Source: Branchiostoma belcheri
Lineage: Eukaryota; Chordata; Leptocardii; Amphioxiformes; Branchiostomatidae
Direction of reading: 5' to 3'
NCBI RefSeq assembly: GCF_001625305.1
Contig: NW_017803824.1
Coordinates: forward strand, 377,689 to 441,688
Length of the DNA: 64,000 nucleotides
The stretch's first letter is position 1, and every line of letters begins with the position of its first letter. The position numbers and the translations under genes are program-made. Positions 43,489-55,690 of this stretch are shown piece by piece. The notes beneath the pieces were generated by a model. That model was not told where the DNA came from and searched no databases. It saw only the letters and a program-made list of their open reading frames with translations.

Positions 43489-44012
43489 TTGCAGAGGCGG
43501 AAGCGCAAAGAATCACCAGAATGGACTCCCACATGTGACCCGGGTCCATATCTCTACACAAAAGAAGGCTTTCAACATGCCCAAATAAGACACGTTCTGT
43601 TAACGCCGTGATGCCGTAGTTATAAATAGATTTTGACTCAAATCGATCCAACACGTTTGTATGCTGAATATCTGATTAAAAAAACTCCGTAGCAAATATG
43701 CTATGATACATGCACCTCTATGAAAAAAGTGAGTGAAACTTTTAGATGATATAGCAACAAGGACGATTGAAAACGATTAGTTGCTAACCTAACATTACTA
43801 AGGTGTCGCCATTTTTGTATTGAAAACAAACAGAAATCCATCTAGCAATTAGCATCAACAGAAAGCTGACACGGTGAAAAACAACAAGAGTAAATAGAGC
43901 AAAATTGCCGACGTGTTATTATATAATAGATACCGGCGACACAAGATGAATTACCGTCGGAAACTGCCGTAATCCAGTCATCTGTCATCCCAGCCATGAC
44001 GGTGTCTTCTCA
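43489..44012. other. Intergenic, no gene seen
   Basis: Short unsupported ORFs only. Confidence 0.4.
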
Positions 44013-44228
44013 TATCATAGCCTCCATAGCATGCCAAAAACTGGGGGTTTGGGGGGTCTTCAGGGTCTTTGGGAGCTTTTATGTGCTATTTTCTGATTTC
44101 ATATAGACAACATAGCCGGCCTGATTGAATTACCCCCGTTTTTTTTAACTGGGCTATTAGTATTATATAAATCAGAAAACAGCCGAAGACCACCAAACCC
44201 CAGTTTCATAAGCCTGCTACGGAGGCTA
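44013..44228. mobile_element. MITE with TAGCCTCC termini and 9-bp target duplication
   Basis: Same element as 23,414-23,600 in the opposite orientation. Flanked by GTCTTCTCA on both sides (44,004-44,012 and 44,229-44,237); the left end carries five extra bases (TATCA) before TAGCCTCC. Confidence 0.82.
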
Positions 44229-44339
44229 GTCTTCTCACCGGTAATGTTGCTGGTGCAGGCATCTCTGCTGACAATAACAGATAGGTGTGAGGTAACCACA
44301 CATAGATCATACATTCACAGGGTTTTAGCTGCCAGAAAT

Positions 44340-46275
44340 TTGACCTAGACCTGGAAACATTTTAGAGACATTTCCTCTGATGCAAGTGTTATCATCGTCA
44401 TCATGGCATCTATGATTATCATGGCATTTATGTTTATTAGGAATCTCCATTAGTAATGCAATGTTTGTTTACTAGTCTTCCTGGAGTCCTTTAACATTAT
44501 ATTTAAAAGATGAAATATAATCCATTACAAAGTTAACTTAATAGCTACAATTACAACATGTATATACAACAACATCAGCTTAAATAACAGTATAACAACA
44601 ACTATCTTAACACAAATCTACACGTAGGCCTACTTACTTATACATACAACAATGATATAATTTTGGACACTAGCTCTAAGGATCTTAACAAATAGCTGTA
44701 GAGAAACACATAGATCATCAATTCATAGGTCTTTAGCCAGCTGTAAATCTGGCCTAGACCTATTAGAAACACACATTTGTTCTGATGCAAGGTTTATAAG
44801 TGTCATGGCGACCTTTATATAACTTTGGGACACTAGCGCTAAGGATCTTAACAAATAGCTATTGGGAAGCCACATGCATCATCCGTTCATGGGGTTAATG
44901 TTTTAGCGAGCGATAAATTTCACACAGACCTAGAAGGAATTCGAATATACATTATTCCTAATGCAAGGATGGCATCTATGATTTATGATTAAGGGGAAGT
45001 AGCCTTAAGGGTCTTGCGAAATAGCTGTAAGGTAACCACGCATTGACTTAGACTGAGTAGAAAGAGATATATTTGCTCTAATGCAAGGTTTATAAGTGTC
45101 ATGGCATCCATGATATAATTTGGGGACATTAGCTCTAAGGATTTTAACAAATAGCTGTAGGGAAACCACGCGTATATCATCCGTTCATAGGGTTTTAGCG
45201 AGCTATAAATTTCACACAGACCTAGAAGGAATTCGAATATACATTATTCCTAATGCAAGGATGGCATCTATGATTTATGATTAAGGGGAAGTAGCCTTAA
45301 GGGTCTTGCGAAATAGCTGTAAGGTAACCACGCATTGACTTAGACTGAGTAGAAAGAGATATATTTGCTCTGATGCAAGGTTTATAAGTGTCATGGCATC
45401 CATTATATAATTTGGGGACACTAGCTCTAAGGATTTTAACAAATAGCTCTAGGTAACCCAAAATATATCATCTGCTCACAAGGTTTTAGCGAGCTATAAA
45501 TTTCCCCAAGACCTAGCAGGAATTCAAATATACATTATTCCTAGTGAAAGATTGGCATCTATGATTTATAATTGAGGGGAACTAGCCTTAAGGGTCTTAC
45601 GAAATAGCTGTAAGTTAACCACACGTATATCATTCATTCATAGAGTTGTATGTTTGACCTAGACCAAGTAGGAAGATACGTTTGTTCTGATGCAACAAAG
45701 TGTTATGGAATCGGTGATATAATTAAGGGGAACTATCCTTAAGGACGTAACAGATAGCTATAAGGTAACCATACAAATGTAGCCCTTTCATATGGTTTTA
45801 GCAAGCAGTAAATTTGAGTAGAAAGATACATTTGTTCTGATGGAAGAATTATATGTGTTATGACATCTATGATACAATTAAGGGACACTAGGTTTATAAC
45901 AGATAGTTATGGGGTAACTACACATAAACTATCCATTCATACGTTTTAGAAAGCAGTAAATTTAGAAGGAATTCAAAGATACGTTTGTTCTGATGCAAGA
46001 ATTATATAAGTCTTATGGCATCTATGATATAAAAACTGTGCTAGCCTTCATAGGGTTTAGCAGCCAGTAAATTTGACCTAGACCGAGAAGGAATTCAAAG
46101 CTAAGTTTGTTGTAATGCAAGAATAGTGTTATGGCTTCGATGATATAATTTGGGGAAACTAGCCTAAACATAGATCGTCCATTCAAAGGATTTAAGCAAG
46201 CTGTAAACATGACCCTAACTCACCAGGGAGATACGTTTGTTCTTATGTATGAATTATATAAGTATTATGCAACCA
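44340..46275. repeat. Higher-order satellite, ~150-bp monomers in ~295-bp dimers
   Basis: TGCAAGGTTTATAAGTGTCATGG is spaced 297 and 291 bp (44,785, 45,082, 45,373). Between these lie related monomers with ATAGCTGTAAGGTAACCA, GACCTAG and CATCTATGAT. The two central dimers are nearly identical; monomers decay towards both edges. Confidence 0.85.
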
Positions 46276-46283
46276 ATGATATG

Positions 46284-46525
46284 GGGTCGTGTGGCGTAGC
46301 GGCAGAGTGCGCGACTCGGAACTAAGAGTCCCGGGTTCGAGTCCTGACATGCCACCGATCGTGTGCCCTTGGGAAAGGCACTTTACACAACTTTCCTCAC
46401 TTCGCTCAGGTGTAAATGAGTATGGACCTGTCATGTATTTGTCCCCTGTGTTGGTGGCGGCATTAATATAAGTTGAAAAAACTTGAGTGTGTCGTCACCA
46501 CGTCTGTTGGAATTGAAAAACAACA
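46284..46525 (+). mobile_element. tRNA-derived SINE, family 1
   Basis: Best-preserved plus-strand copy: GTGTGGCGTAGCGGCAGAGTG, B box GGTTCGAGTCC, GGGAAAGGCACTTTACACAA, end TTGGAATTGAAAAACAA. It abuts the end of the satellite. Confidence 0.8.
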
Positions 46526-47217
46526 ACCAATAATAGAATTGCGAGAGACGACATGAAAGACGTTTGTTCCACCAGTGATGGGCCACCAGTGATGGGTAAC
46601 CGGTGAAAGGCCAGTGTCATCAATCATCTTGTTTAGGAGCTACCGACACATCATTTTTCATCATAACTTTATCAGGTTTGGGAGAGTGGATTAGGAAAAA
46701 GCCACCTGAATCAGATACGCTGTATCTGCGCCACTCGTGAAAGGAGAGGTGGGGGTATATGGACTCCATCATGTTTACAACCATATTTTCATTGCTGCAG
46801 CGACACCATGCGGTGAAATGAGTTCATTACACCCTGATAGAGGCAGCTGAAAGCAGCGAATATGTTGGTGAGAAAAAATACTATTAAAAAAGAAAGAACT
46901 CGACTGTGTAGGTGTTAGATGATAAACATGCACATAGCGTAAGTAACTCGGCAACTTGTTCGGCCTTGTCGTTTTTTTTTTTGCTCATTGAACGGACCAA
47001 CAGTCTGATTTGGTTACGCAAGAGCCGTGTTCAAAAAGAGATGATTTTCATGCTTCATTGAGTTTCACGCGGTTTCACGATGCAGTGATCTTGTTGAGGT
47101 TCACGTAGTATTCCGAAGAAAAGGTTTGCTGATTTGATTTTTGTACCGTAGTGAATGATCATCTGAATGAAGTGGTGAGCTGGTATCAAGTTGCAGTCTA
47201 CTTGGCGCTGCACGTTT
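46526..47217. other. Intergenic, no gene seen
   Basis: No coding signal. Confidence 0.4.
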
Positions 47218-47297
47218 TCCGTGAGGGACTTCAGCTATGCTATACAGATACAGAAGCTGGTGTGTTGCGCTGAAGGGCGGTTATACCGGCTATACAG

Positions 47298-47300
<3 letters not shown>
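47218..47300. repeat. 'CTATACAGATACAGAAGCTGG' minisatellite, left part
   Basis: Same units occur at 48,041-48,180 and 51,893-51,945 (GGCGGTTATAC, TATACAGATAC). A LINE has inserted between the first two blocks. Confidence 0.65.
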
Positions 47301-47328
<28 letters not shown>

Positions 47329-48040
47329 AGTCAGTCTCTCTAGAGACTATGACTAACTGCGCAGGTCGAACAGGATGGCTCATTCCTATCTACATGTACA
47401 AGACAAAACAGATTAGAGCCTAAAGTCATGTTACAAAAAAAATAAAAAATGAAAAATAAAAAATAAAAAAAAAATAAACGTCCAAAGACTAATATAATAT
47501 TAGAGTTCATTCATTGTTCATGAGGCCTGCTTGGTAGCAGTGGCGGCGTGTCGTCGGCTCGCACGTTTGTCCTCTCTATGTTCCCACTCCCTGTGCACAG
47601 CCTCGGCACTCTTTCTCACCACCGCACGCCATCCGGCCCGGTCAATTGCCAGTGTCTCTAGTTGCTGATGGCTGATACCCGCCAGACCAAGCCGACGTTT
47701 TAAAGTGTCCTTGTACCGCAGCCGTGGTCTACCTCGGGGCCTTGACCCCTCTCTCAGTTCAGAGTACAGGAGGTCCCGTGGCAGTCGTTCCTCAGACATC
47801 CTGATGACGTGACCGGTCCATCTGAGTTGTGAGCGGGTAATCATGGCTTCCATAGCAGGCATGCCCGCCCTCCTCAGGACTTCCACGTTCGATATGCGGT
47901 CCTGCCAGGTGATGCCCATTAGTCCACGAAGATGGCGTTGGACCAGGACAGACAGTTGTCGGACATGTCGAGCATACAGGGTTGACACTTCTAATCCATA
48001 AAGAAGTGCACTCAGCACTACAGCCCTGTAGACATTCAGT
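47301..48040 (-). mobile_element. 5'-truncated non-LTR retrotransposon (LINE)
   Basis: Minus-strand ORF 47,518-48,018 is the C-terminal end of an endonuclease-reverse transcriptase: LLYGLEVSTLYARH, GITWQDRISN, SQLRWTGHVIRMS and LPRDLLYSEL are typical of this class. The reverse transcriptase core is missing. The 3' UTR ends in a TA-rich tail at 47,301-47,326. TATACAGATA flanks both sides (47,291-47,300 and 48,041-48,050). Confidence 0.85.
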
Positions 48041-48180
48041 TATACAGATACAGATACAGAAACTAGTGAGTTGCGCCGAAGTCGGTTATACGTACAAACC
48101 GGTATACAGATACAGAAGCTGGTGTGTTACGTCGAAGGGTGGTTATACCAGCTACAGTATACCGATACAGATGACGCAAA
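48041..48180. repeat. 'CTATACAGATACAGAAGCTGG' minisatellite, right part
   Basis: Continues the units interrupted by the LINE: TATACAGATACAGATACAGA, GTGAGTTGCG/GTGTGTTACG and GGTTATACC. Confidence 0.65.
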
Positions 48181-49305
48181 CATATACGCTGCATCAGTTT
48201 TAAAACGTACACATTTCTCCATCCTAATGAGTATGTTCTCCACGTCCTGCCCTCCTACGTCTTGCCGTACGGTGCATCAGCAGGAAATAATCCTATCCAG
48301 GCGTGACATATGCTGTAACGTACCGCACAATAAACACTGCTGAACCTAACACCCTCCCAGCGCCCGCGACGCTGCGAATTTACGTCAGAGGAATTATGCT
48401 CCTTTGAAATGAATCTATGAGTTATTTGAGGTGGATTCAGCTCCGGGCTGCGAGTGTCGGCGGCGGCTGATATTAATTAGCGTCGCGACGTCAGAAAGTT
48501 TCTGGGCAAATTTGGTTTTGTTAGCACGGATTGCCTTATTCGTCAATGTGGACGTAGCCTATAGTGACATCAGATATGCAGCGCAGACACAATTTATAAC
48601 AGGCACACAAAAAAGAATCGATTTTGTATCAAAGAAAGTACTAGACACCCCCCACCACGCACACGTATATACGCTTCCCTGGAGAAGACATAATGTCGGC
48701 TAAAATTCATTATTTTTTGTGAAGATCTCTCTTTAATAGCGAGAGATTTTCTAATCAAGGAAAAACACGCTGGCACCCCAAGGTGGGGTACTAATAAAAG
48801 GGGTCACGAGTGATACTGTAACTGTTGAAATATTCACGGTGCCTCTGCGTTCATATCGTGGTACTCTTCTATTAATTGTTTAAACTCTTGTTCAAACCGA
48901 GTACTCAAAAACACCGTGCATTATATATATTCTCAGTTTTCACTGTGCCATGAAACGTAGTGCCGTGAAAATAAATCAATGTAATGAATTAGACAGAGAA
49001 GTAAAATTACAGTGATGTTAGGAAGTAATATTCTACTACATCTATACAGACTAATAAAATATGTGAAATAGTATGTACAGGTTTAAAATATGTGAAATAG
49101 TATGCACAGGTTCAACTACTTCTCGCTTGTTGACACAATTGTAGATGTATGGACATACGGAGCTCATAATACATGGTTAGCCTAGTTCCACAAAGAATAC
49201 GAATTTTCCTGTGCAGCATCTGATAATCATACAGATCTGTGCAGAATAGAGACGACGCTGTAAGTTTTGAAAGTCCTATTTATTGAATACTATGTTAATT
49301 TTGTA
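48181..49305. other. Intergenic, no gene seen
   Basis: A small direct repeat, AATATGTGAAATAGTATG, lies at about 49,056 and 49,087. Confidence 0.4.
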
Positions 49306-49309
49306 TTTA

Positions 49310-49480
49310 TGCGCTTCAAGTGTGTGCGCAGTTCAGTGGTTAGCGATCCTGCCTCTAGACTAAGAGGTTGGGAGTTCGAATCCCGGCTGTTGTCGCTCAC
49401 CCGACATGCACGCTTGTACACTTGAAAAGCGGCCACGACCGACAGTATAACTTCAAGGTTAAATAGAGGTCGAAAAAAAT
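49310..49480 (+). mobile_element. tRNA-derived SINE head, family 3
   Basis: GCAGTTCAGTGGTTAGCGAT (A-box region), CCTCTAGACTAAGAGG (anticodon arm with an odd loop size) and GGGAGTTCGAATCCC (perfect T arm with B box) are in tRNA order, followed by a non-tRNA body. No paired acceptor stem, so not a working tRNA gene. Confidence 0.6.
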
Positions 49481-49666
49481 AAGACAATTCCCCAGTTCCA
49501 AGAAACCACATCTGGGCGTGTGCTGATGTAATGGGTGACCACCTCAAAAACATCTTCAGACGTCTGCCCCGTCTTGAAGAACGTGGTGTTATCCTACGCG
49601 GCGTCTTAATTGCTTCTGCTGCCCACCTTCCGCCTTGAGAAACGTTTCTACGTCTGTCCATATTAA

Positions 49667-50070
49667 GGCCACAGAAAGTAAATTTTATGGATGACATCAG
49701 CGCGCGCATTAATTTTCGCCTGATTTTGAAAAAAACAAACAAGAAATTTTGTTGCACTCTGACAGTGGTCAACATGCCGAAAATGGGCGAAGATGTCTGT
49801 TGCCATGCCGGAACGTGGATGACTATGAAGAGAGGAGACAAGAAAAGACTCTGATTCAATGTTTTGTTTCTTACTTTGATGCAGTGATATGTGATGCTGG
49901 CTGTGTGTATGTGATGTTCCCACTGAATCAAAACCATTTGTACAATTTTTAGTCAAAATTTGAGAATGTAGGAACCTTGTTTTTTCGACCCGCCTTGTTT
50001 TTTTTCGCACGCTTGCATCAGATTTTGAGTCTACGGAGGATGTCATCCATAAAATTTACTTGCTGTGGCC
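49667..50070. mobile_element. Harbinger-like MITE
   Basis: Ends GGCCACAGAAAGTAAATTTT and AAAATTTACTTGCTGTGGCC, inward GATGACATC/GATGTCATC, flanked by TAA on both sides. A longer flank copy (GTCTGTCCATATTAA) also occurs on both sides, suggesting the site itself was duplicated. Confidence 0.85.
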
Positions 50071-50249
50071 TAAGTCTGTCCATATTAAAGTCAATACGGA
50101 GGAGGAAACGTGTCTCTGACCACGGGCCCCGGAGTGCGCTCTGTTGTGCTGACCGGTCCGATTTCATTTCTCACGCCTCCAGAGTTTTTTTTTCAGATTG
50201 GCTATATATTCTGCCGGTGTTTGTGCTTGCCTGCATCACGCTATTGCCT

Positions 50250-50475
50250 ATAGCTAGACCACATTTGGTCTGCGAATTGAGAGTTCACTGCATTAAATTC
50301 ACACTTTGAAATGTGAATTTACTCATACCTTAAAGCTAGCGTAAAAGGTCGGTTATTTTAGTCGACTAGAAAGAAACCTTTAGCCACATTTGGTCTACAG
50401 GCCAGTTGAGAGTACACTGCATTCTAAATGCGAATTTACTCATACCTTAAAGCTTGCGTAAAGGGTCACTTATTT
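50250..50475. repeat. ~125-bp tandem duplication
   Basis: CCACATTTGGTCT and TTTACTCATACCTTAAAGCT occur twice, 125 bp apart. Confidence 0.75.
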
Positions 50476-50814
50476 TACGCCACACGACTTTCCGAGTACT
50501 ATTTCATGACTTTGAAGTTAGTAGGATTACAGACTCGTGCGTAACTAGTGGTTGTAATTAGTTTCCTGAGCCCGGCTAACGACTCTTCCGAGTTAGATTG
50601 ATTCGCAATCCGGTGTTATAAGACTGGGATCTAGGGGAGGATTTGGTTAACGGCATATTGCGTTTTTTTAATGGGAAGAGTTTATAATTTTTTACGACAA
50701 AAGTTGCGTTTGCAAATAATGTTACATAGTTCGCAGTGCACTTAAGCTAGTTTTTACTACTAACGTTAAGTCGTACAATCGTATGAGTAACCATGGCATT
50801 GTGTGATATAATTG

Positions 50815-51200
50815 AACCGGGTATTTCCCAACGCTGTTCCAACACATTAAAAAAAACACTTTCCGGAAGTCAAAAACTTCTTGTTTCCAGCGGAAATGTC
50901 ACGCAATTATACTGTCAAAGATTTAACGCCCTTTCAGCTTCAGCTTTTTAAAACTCCCACGCACGGCAAAAGGGCCATTATTATGTTATGAACATCGCTT
51001 CCCAATGCTGTTCTAAAACATTCACACACACAAAAAAACACTTTCCGGAAGTCTAAAACTTCCGATTTCTTTTTTCCAGCGGAAATGTCACGCAATTATC
51101 TCAGAAATACTGTCAAAGATTTAGCGCCCTTTTAGCTTCAGTTTTTTTTAAACTCCCACGCTCGGCAAAAGAGCCCATTATTATGTTATGAACATTCCGT
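50815..51200. repeat. ~182-bp tandem duplication
   Basis: CACTTTCCGGAAGTC, CAGCGGAAATGTCACGCAAT and CATTATTATGTTATGAACAT each occur twice at the same offset. Confidence 0.85.
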
Positions 51201-51700
51201 TTTAGAGAGGCGGTGCCCATTAGTCATTCACTTACTCGGTCTGCGCACGGTTAATGGACACACAAGGTCGTGGCAAAGGTTTGCAGACTTATGCCGTACT
51301 TCATGCTAAAACAAATGGTTCATATGATATTGTTAAGGCGGCAAAACAGAGTGGGGTACAATGTAGGAAATATCGTGGTGGGTATAACAGCATTATGTGA
51401 TAGCGGTGTTGGCTAACAATTCAGTCTGATAGTCTTAAAAGGATTCATGAAGAGATTATTACTTCAGTGACCTTGTCAAATCTGACTGATGCTTTAGAGT
51501 TATCACAGTGTAGAGTATACCATTCGATGGACTTGGCCTTTTCCTGTATGCAACTGATTTGTAATCGTGATCGGCGAAGTGGATGATGTATATGATGTAT
51601 ATCCTACTGAAAAAGCGCAATCTTCCAGTACAAAACTTTATTTTCCCATTGAAAAAATGCAACTCTACCAGTAAGAAAAACAAAAATTTCTAATCATCCA
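51201..51700. other. Intergenic, no gene seen
   Basis: No coding signal. Confidence 0.4.
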
Positions 51701-51702
51701 CA

Positions 51703-51840
51703 GCGCCTGTCAATCAACTGAAACCCAATCTTCACCCACCCATTTCTAATCCTTAGCTAGCGCCTGCTGTTGAGGACAAGATACATACAGACTCCACCCA
51801 AAACTAGCGCCGTTCAAAACAATACTTTTGAACCTTCCCT
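51703..51840 (-). repeat. Dispersed 'TTCCGGGACGG' repeat, partial
   Basis: Minus-strand order GGCGCTAGTTTTGGGTGGAG, GTATGTATCTTGTCC, GATTGGGTTTCAGTTGATTG. Confidence 0.6.
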
Positions 51841-52294
51841 ACTCTCTTCTGTTATTTAGCTACATGTAGCTGCCGCCGCGCCGCGTGCCTGCGAAGCTGG
51901 TTCGTTACACCAAAGGGCGGTTATACAGGCTATACAGATACAGATTCGGGCACAGATGCCTTTCAGTTTTTGGTTGAATTGACGTCAGAGGAGGGAATGA
52001 CTCATTGAAACTCCAAAGCCGAGTCCTGATGAATGGATTCCCGTGACCCCACCTGACCCTAACTCCCATCATTCACCGCGGCTGTCGGCAGGGCGACCTT
52101 CTGACTTCTCATAACAACGAATCATTTATTGAATTTCTGATAGCGGCAGATTGGATTTTGGTCGCGCTTTTCCGATATTTTGAAAGAGAAACTATAGAAT
52201 GTTTCACTGCCAGATCATGATATTCGCACGCTAAGATTTCGTTAAATCTAGCCTGGGTCCCCGGGTGCCATCCGATTTTAGCGGCAACCTATGA

Positions 52295-52441
52295 GCGACT
52301 TTCCTCACTTCGCTCAGGTGAAAGTGAGTATTGTCCTGTCATGTATTTGTCCCCTGTGTTGGTGGCGGCATTAATATAAGTTTAAAAAACTTGAGTGTGC
52401 CGTCGCCACGTCTGGTGATTACATGTTGGAATAAAAAAAAA
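52295..52441 (+). mobile_element. 5'-truncated SINE, family 1
   Basis: Only the 3' half (CACTTCGCTCAGGTGAAAGT to TGGAATAAAAAAAAAA) is present; the tRNA head is missing. Confidence 0.75.
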
Positions 52442-52840
52442 AACTATGCGACATAGGACATTGCACCATGCGACATGCAGGGTTACAAGGTAGAGAAATT
52501 CATTAACATTCCGTACGTACACCTCAGATTATCGTGTTAATCAAACAGGGAGGATCAGGAAATGGAGTTCCTCCATCTTTTTATTCCGCAACGGAACGAT
52601 TTTCGTAATCGTTAACGTTATCCCTCGCTCAGATCCCGTCTCAATTCGCCACACACACGGTGATGTGATCCGTTAAAGGCCGGGCAAGTACAAGGTCGTT
52701 CGTAATTATTTTTCTATCAAATCTAGAGTCTAATAGTACATAAAACTGAACATTTCGGGCATTTACGTAACTCACAGTGGTGTTCCTAAAAGTAGTGTCT
52801 AGGAACATTAATGTTTTGTTTCCTGTTTCAGTCCAGAATC
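52442..52840. other. Intergenic, no gene seen
   Basis: No coding signal. Confidence 0.4.
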
Positions 52841-52887
52841 TCTCTCTCTCTCTTTCTCTTCCTCTCTCTCTCTCTCTCTCTCTCTCA
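52840..52887. repeat. CT microsatellite
   Basis: CT repeats with two short TT interruptions. Confidence 0.95.
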
Positions 52888-53382
52888 GAAAATTCAGAAA
52901 ATCTTGTATATATTGATTTGTTTATTGATTGATCGTGAAATCATAAGTACATAGCAGCACCTAGCCGCTGAATTGCTCACTTCTTTAAAAACTACACATA
53001 ACAAATATATAAAGCCACAAAAAGGACGGTCACAGTTGGGTACAATCATCAATAAAAAGACAAGCACTAACATTAGCTATACAATCTTATGGCCTTGCCA
53101 GCGGTTGATCCAAAAAAGCTCGAGTTGGCGGGTTTTTGTTAAGGTCGGTCTGGAAACAGGAAATACAACATTTTTCCCTTAGGCCTAAGATCCTTTCATG
53201 TTGCACGTTGTTAGGTAACATTAGTTGCAATTTTTTGAATTTATCTGTAGCTACAGACCATAATAGCCTGCAGGTCATGTCATCTTCCCGCCTTGATGGG
53301 ACGATGCGACCCTATCACGTCATAACAGCCCACATTAAACGGTAAAATAATGGCGCCAGGGGTCCGCATGTCAGACTCGTAA

Positions 53383-53810
53383 GGCCACATCGTCTTAATT
53401 TTATGGGTGACATCCTCTGAAGACCCCCAAACTAGTGCGCGCGGGCGAATAGAAAAAATCCGGCCAAAAATAAAAATGCTACTAAACCACAGGAATACAA
53501 AGCTGGTATTGTGAATTTGCGGCAGTACACTGCGACGTATGTATGACGCATGCATATGCTGGCCGTTTGCGGAATTTATGAATCAGCACTGTACGTATGT
53601 ACTGAGCTCTTGAGTCGTGGAGCTTCGGCAGCCTGGGTGCCTTCCTCCAGAGTTACCACCGGCTCTGCATTGTCGCTAACTACCATGGACTACCTGAGGC
53701 CCAGAGCCAGGCCAGAGCCACTGAGGACGTTCTTCTTCTTTTTTTTTTTGAGAACAGGCGAAAATCAATGCGCGCGCGGATGTCATCCATAAAAATTACT
53801 TGATGTGGCC
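53383..53810. mobile_element. Harbinger-like MITE
   Basis: Ends GGCCACATCGTCTTAATTTT and a diverged complement ending ACTTGATGTGGCC; TAA on both sides. The interior has GCGCGCGGATGTCATCCATA, shared with the family, and a T-run. Confidence 0.75.
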
Positions 53811-53813
53811 TAA

Positions 53814-54320
53814 CCATATACCTTATCAAAGCGACCCGGCGCGTACCGTGGATGCGTGCGCCAATTACGGCAAATGCCTTTTTATTTCTTCCCGCGATCT
53901 AAGCGAGTGAATTTTGTTTTGATGTGGTTCCCACTAAAAACTATCCCTGACGGCTGTAACCATGATCGGTGTGCTAATGACCCGTTCCAAGGACAAGGTG
54001 CAACTTGAAAGGTTCTTACTTAGCAGGCTTCGGCAGGGAGTTACGTGAGCTACATGTATAACAACAGTATTCTTAAACTTGATAAGAATGTTGAGTACAA
54101 AAATAACTTTTACATCCGGAAATGCCGCTGGTAAGAAACATAATATGCGCTTAGCATGTTGTAAGTACAATACGATGTGAAGAAGAGAGAAACAAGAGTC
54201 TACATATATATAGCTAGAAACCTTCGTAAAGATGTAACGGAGTTTGCAGAGTGCGACTGGGATATGCCGTCTAGAGTGTACTTATGGAATAGACATATAA
54301 CTGGCAAACTGTTCTTCTTT
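53814..54320. other. Intergenic, no gene seen
   Basis: No coding signal. Confidence 0.4.
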
Positions 54321-54324
54321 ATCG

Positions 54325-54480
54325 GATCAACTCTCCTGGCATGTTATATGTCCATTTGGCCAATTCAATATCTACTCTTTCCAGTCGCTTCTGAAGCCTG
54401 GTAGAGGCTATGCAAACCACATCTTCAAATTCTACTCTTTTCAGTTGCTTTTGAAGCCTGTTAGAGGCTATATAGAATAT
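54325..54480 (+). repeat. Dispersed 'GAAGCCTGGTAGAGGCTA' repeat with a duplicated 3' end
   Basis: CTCTCCTGGCATGTTAT and CATTTGGCCAATTC are followed by two copies of CTACTCTTT[T/C]CAGT[T/C]GCTT and GAAGCCTG[G/T]TAGAGGCTAT. Confidence 0.6.
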
Positions 54481-54560
54481 AGCCTGGATTCAGAGCCGTG
54501 CACTGAAAAGTGCACTAAAGCTGAAAAGGCTGGGACCCAGGCTACACAAACTAACTGACG

Positions 54561-54683
54561 TGTTAAAAGATCGCAAAGAAAGATCACAGACCAACTTGAC
54601 ATGTTAAAAGATCGCAAAGAAAGATCACAGACCAACTTGACATGTTAAAAGATCGCAAAGAAAGATCACAGACCAACTTGACA
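54561..54683. repeat. 41-bp minisatellite, three units
   Basis: TGTTAAAAGATCGCAAAGAA starts at 54,561, 54,602 and 54,643; the units are essentially identical, so the expansion is recent. Confidence 0.95.
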
Positions 54684-54920
54684 TCCATCGTGCTCCGACA
54701 AATACATATAGCCTAAGGCGACCTACAGGATATCTAACCCAGACGCCGCGTACTTAAAACCTTCCCGGGCACAAGGCCAAGTTCTCTACCATCATTTTCA
54801 ATCGATGTCTCGACCTTAGAAAGTTCTTGAACCTGATAACGCCAGACGCTAACGACGGAGGAGACCATTTCACACTCACAGAAAGCACCTGCGTATGGGC
54901 TGATTACTTCCGCGTACACG

Positions 54921-55690
54921 GAAAGGCCAAGGCTAGAAAAACTCACGACTACCAGATGAAGATTTTAAACAACCATTAGGCAACACTGATTTGATTATAT
55001 GGGTGACATCCCCTGGGCATGCTAACACTGATGCGAGCGTGTGAAACAAAGTTGGGCAAAACGTTGGGTGGCATCCTCTTGAGTCTTGGCGTGTAAAGGA
55101 AAGTTTGGCAAAAAGTTGCCTCTGTTATGGGTTCTAAGTATCCAGTTCAACAAATGACCGAACACACAGAGCACAAACGATAAATTCTTTATTCTTTACA
55201 TCTTTACACCGAAAGGCCAAGGCTAGAAAAACTCACGACTTCCAGATGAAGATTTTAAACACCCCGTTAGGCCATGCTGATTTAATCATATGGGTGGCGT
55301 CCTCTGGGCACCACAAAACTGACGCGAGCGTGTGAAACAAAGTTGGGCAAAAAGCTGCCTCTGTTATGAGTTCTAAGTAGCCAGTTCAACAAATGACCGA
55401 ACACACAGAGCACAAACGATAAATTCTTTACTCTTTTACATCTTTACACCGAAAGGCCAAGGCTAGAAAAACTCACGACTTGCAGATGAAGATTTTAAAC
55501 ACCCTATTAGGCCACACTGATTTGATTATATGGATGGCATCGTCTTGGCACCACAAAGCTGATGCGAGCGTGCCAAAAAAAGTTGTGAAAAAATTGTGAA
55601 AGCTATGCGGACAGGAAGGTAGAACAAATGCCTGAACACACAGAGGAAGGTAAGTATACCTACCAAACAATAGATTTGTTTATTCTTAAT
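54921..55690. repeat. 240-290-bp tandem repeat, three units, with MITE-end-like block
   Basis: GAAAGGCCAAGGCTAGAAAA starts at 54,921, 55,211 and 55,451. Each unit includes TTAGGC(C)A-CTGATTT-AT-ATATGG, resembling one end of the Harbinger-like MITEs, so a MITE end may have been amplified with the unit. Confidence 0.8.

Noticed and set aside
49325..49405. Possible tRNA gene
   Set aside because: A good T arm, but an odd anticodon loop and no acceptor stem; it runs into a SINE-like body.
49290..49937. 215-codon minus-strand ORF
   Set aside because: It spans a SINE and half of a Harbinger-like MITE; no family match.
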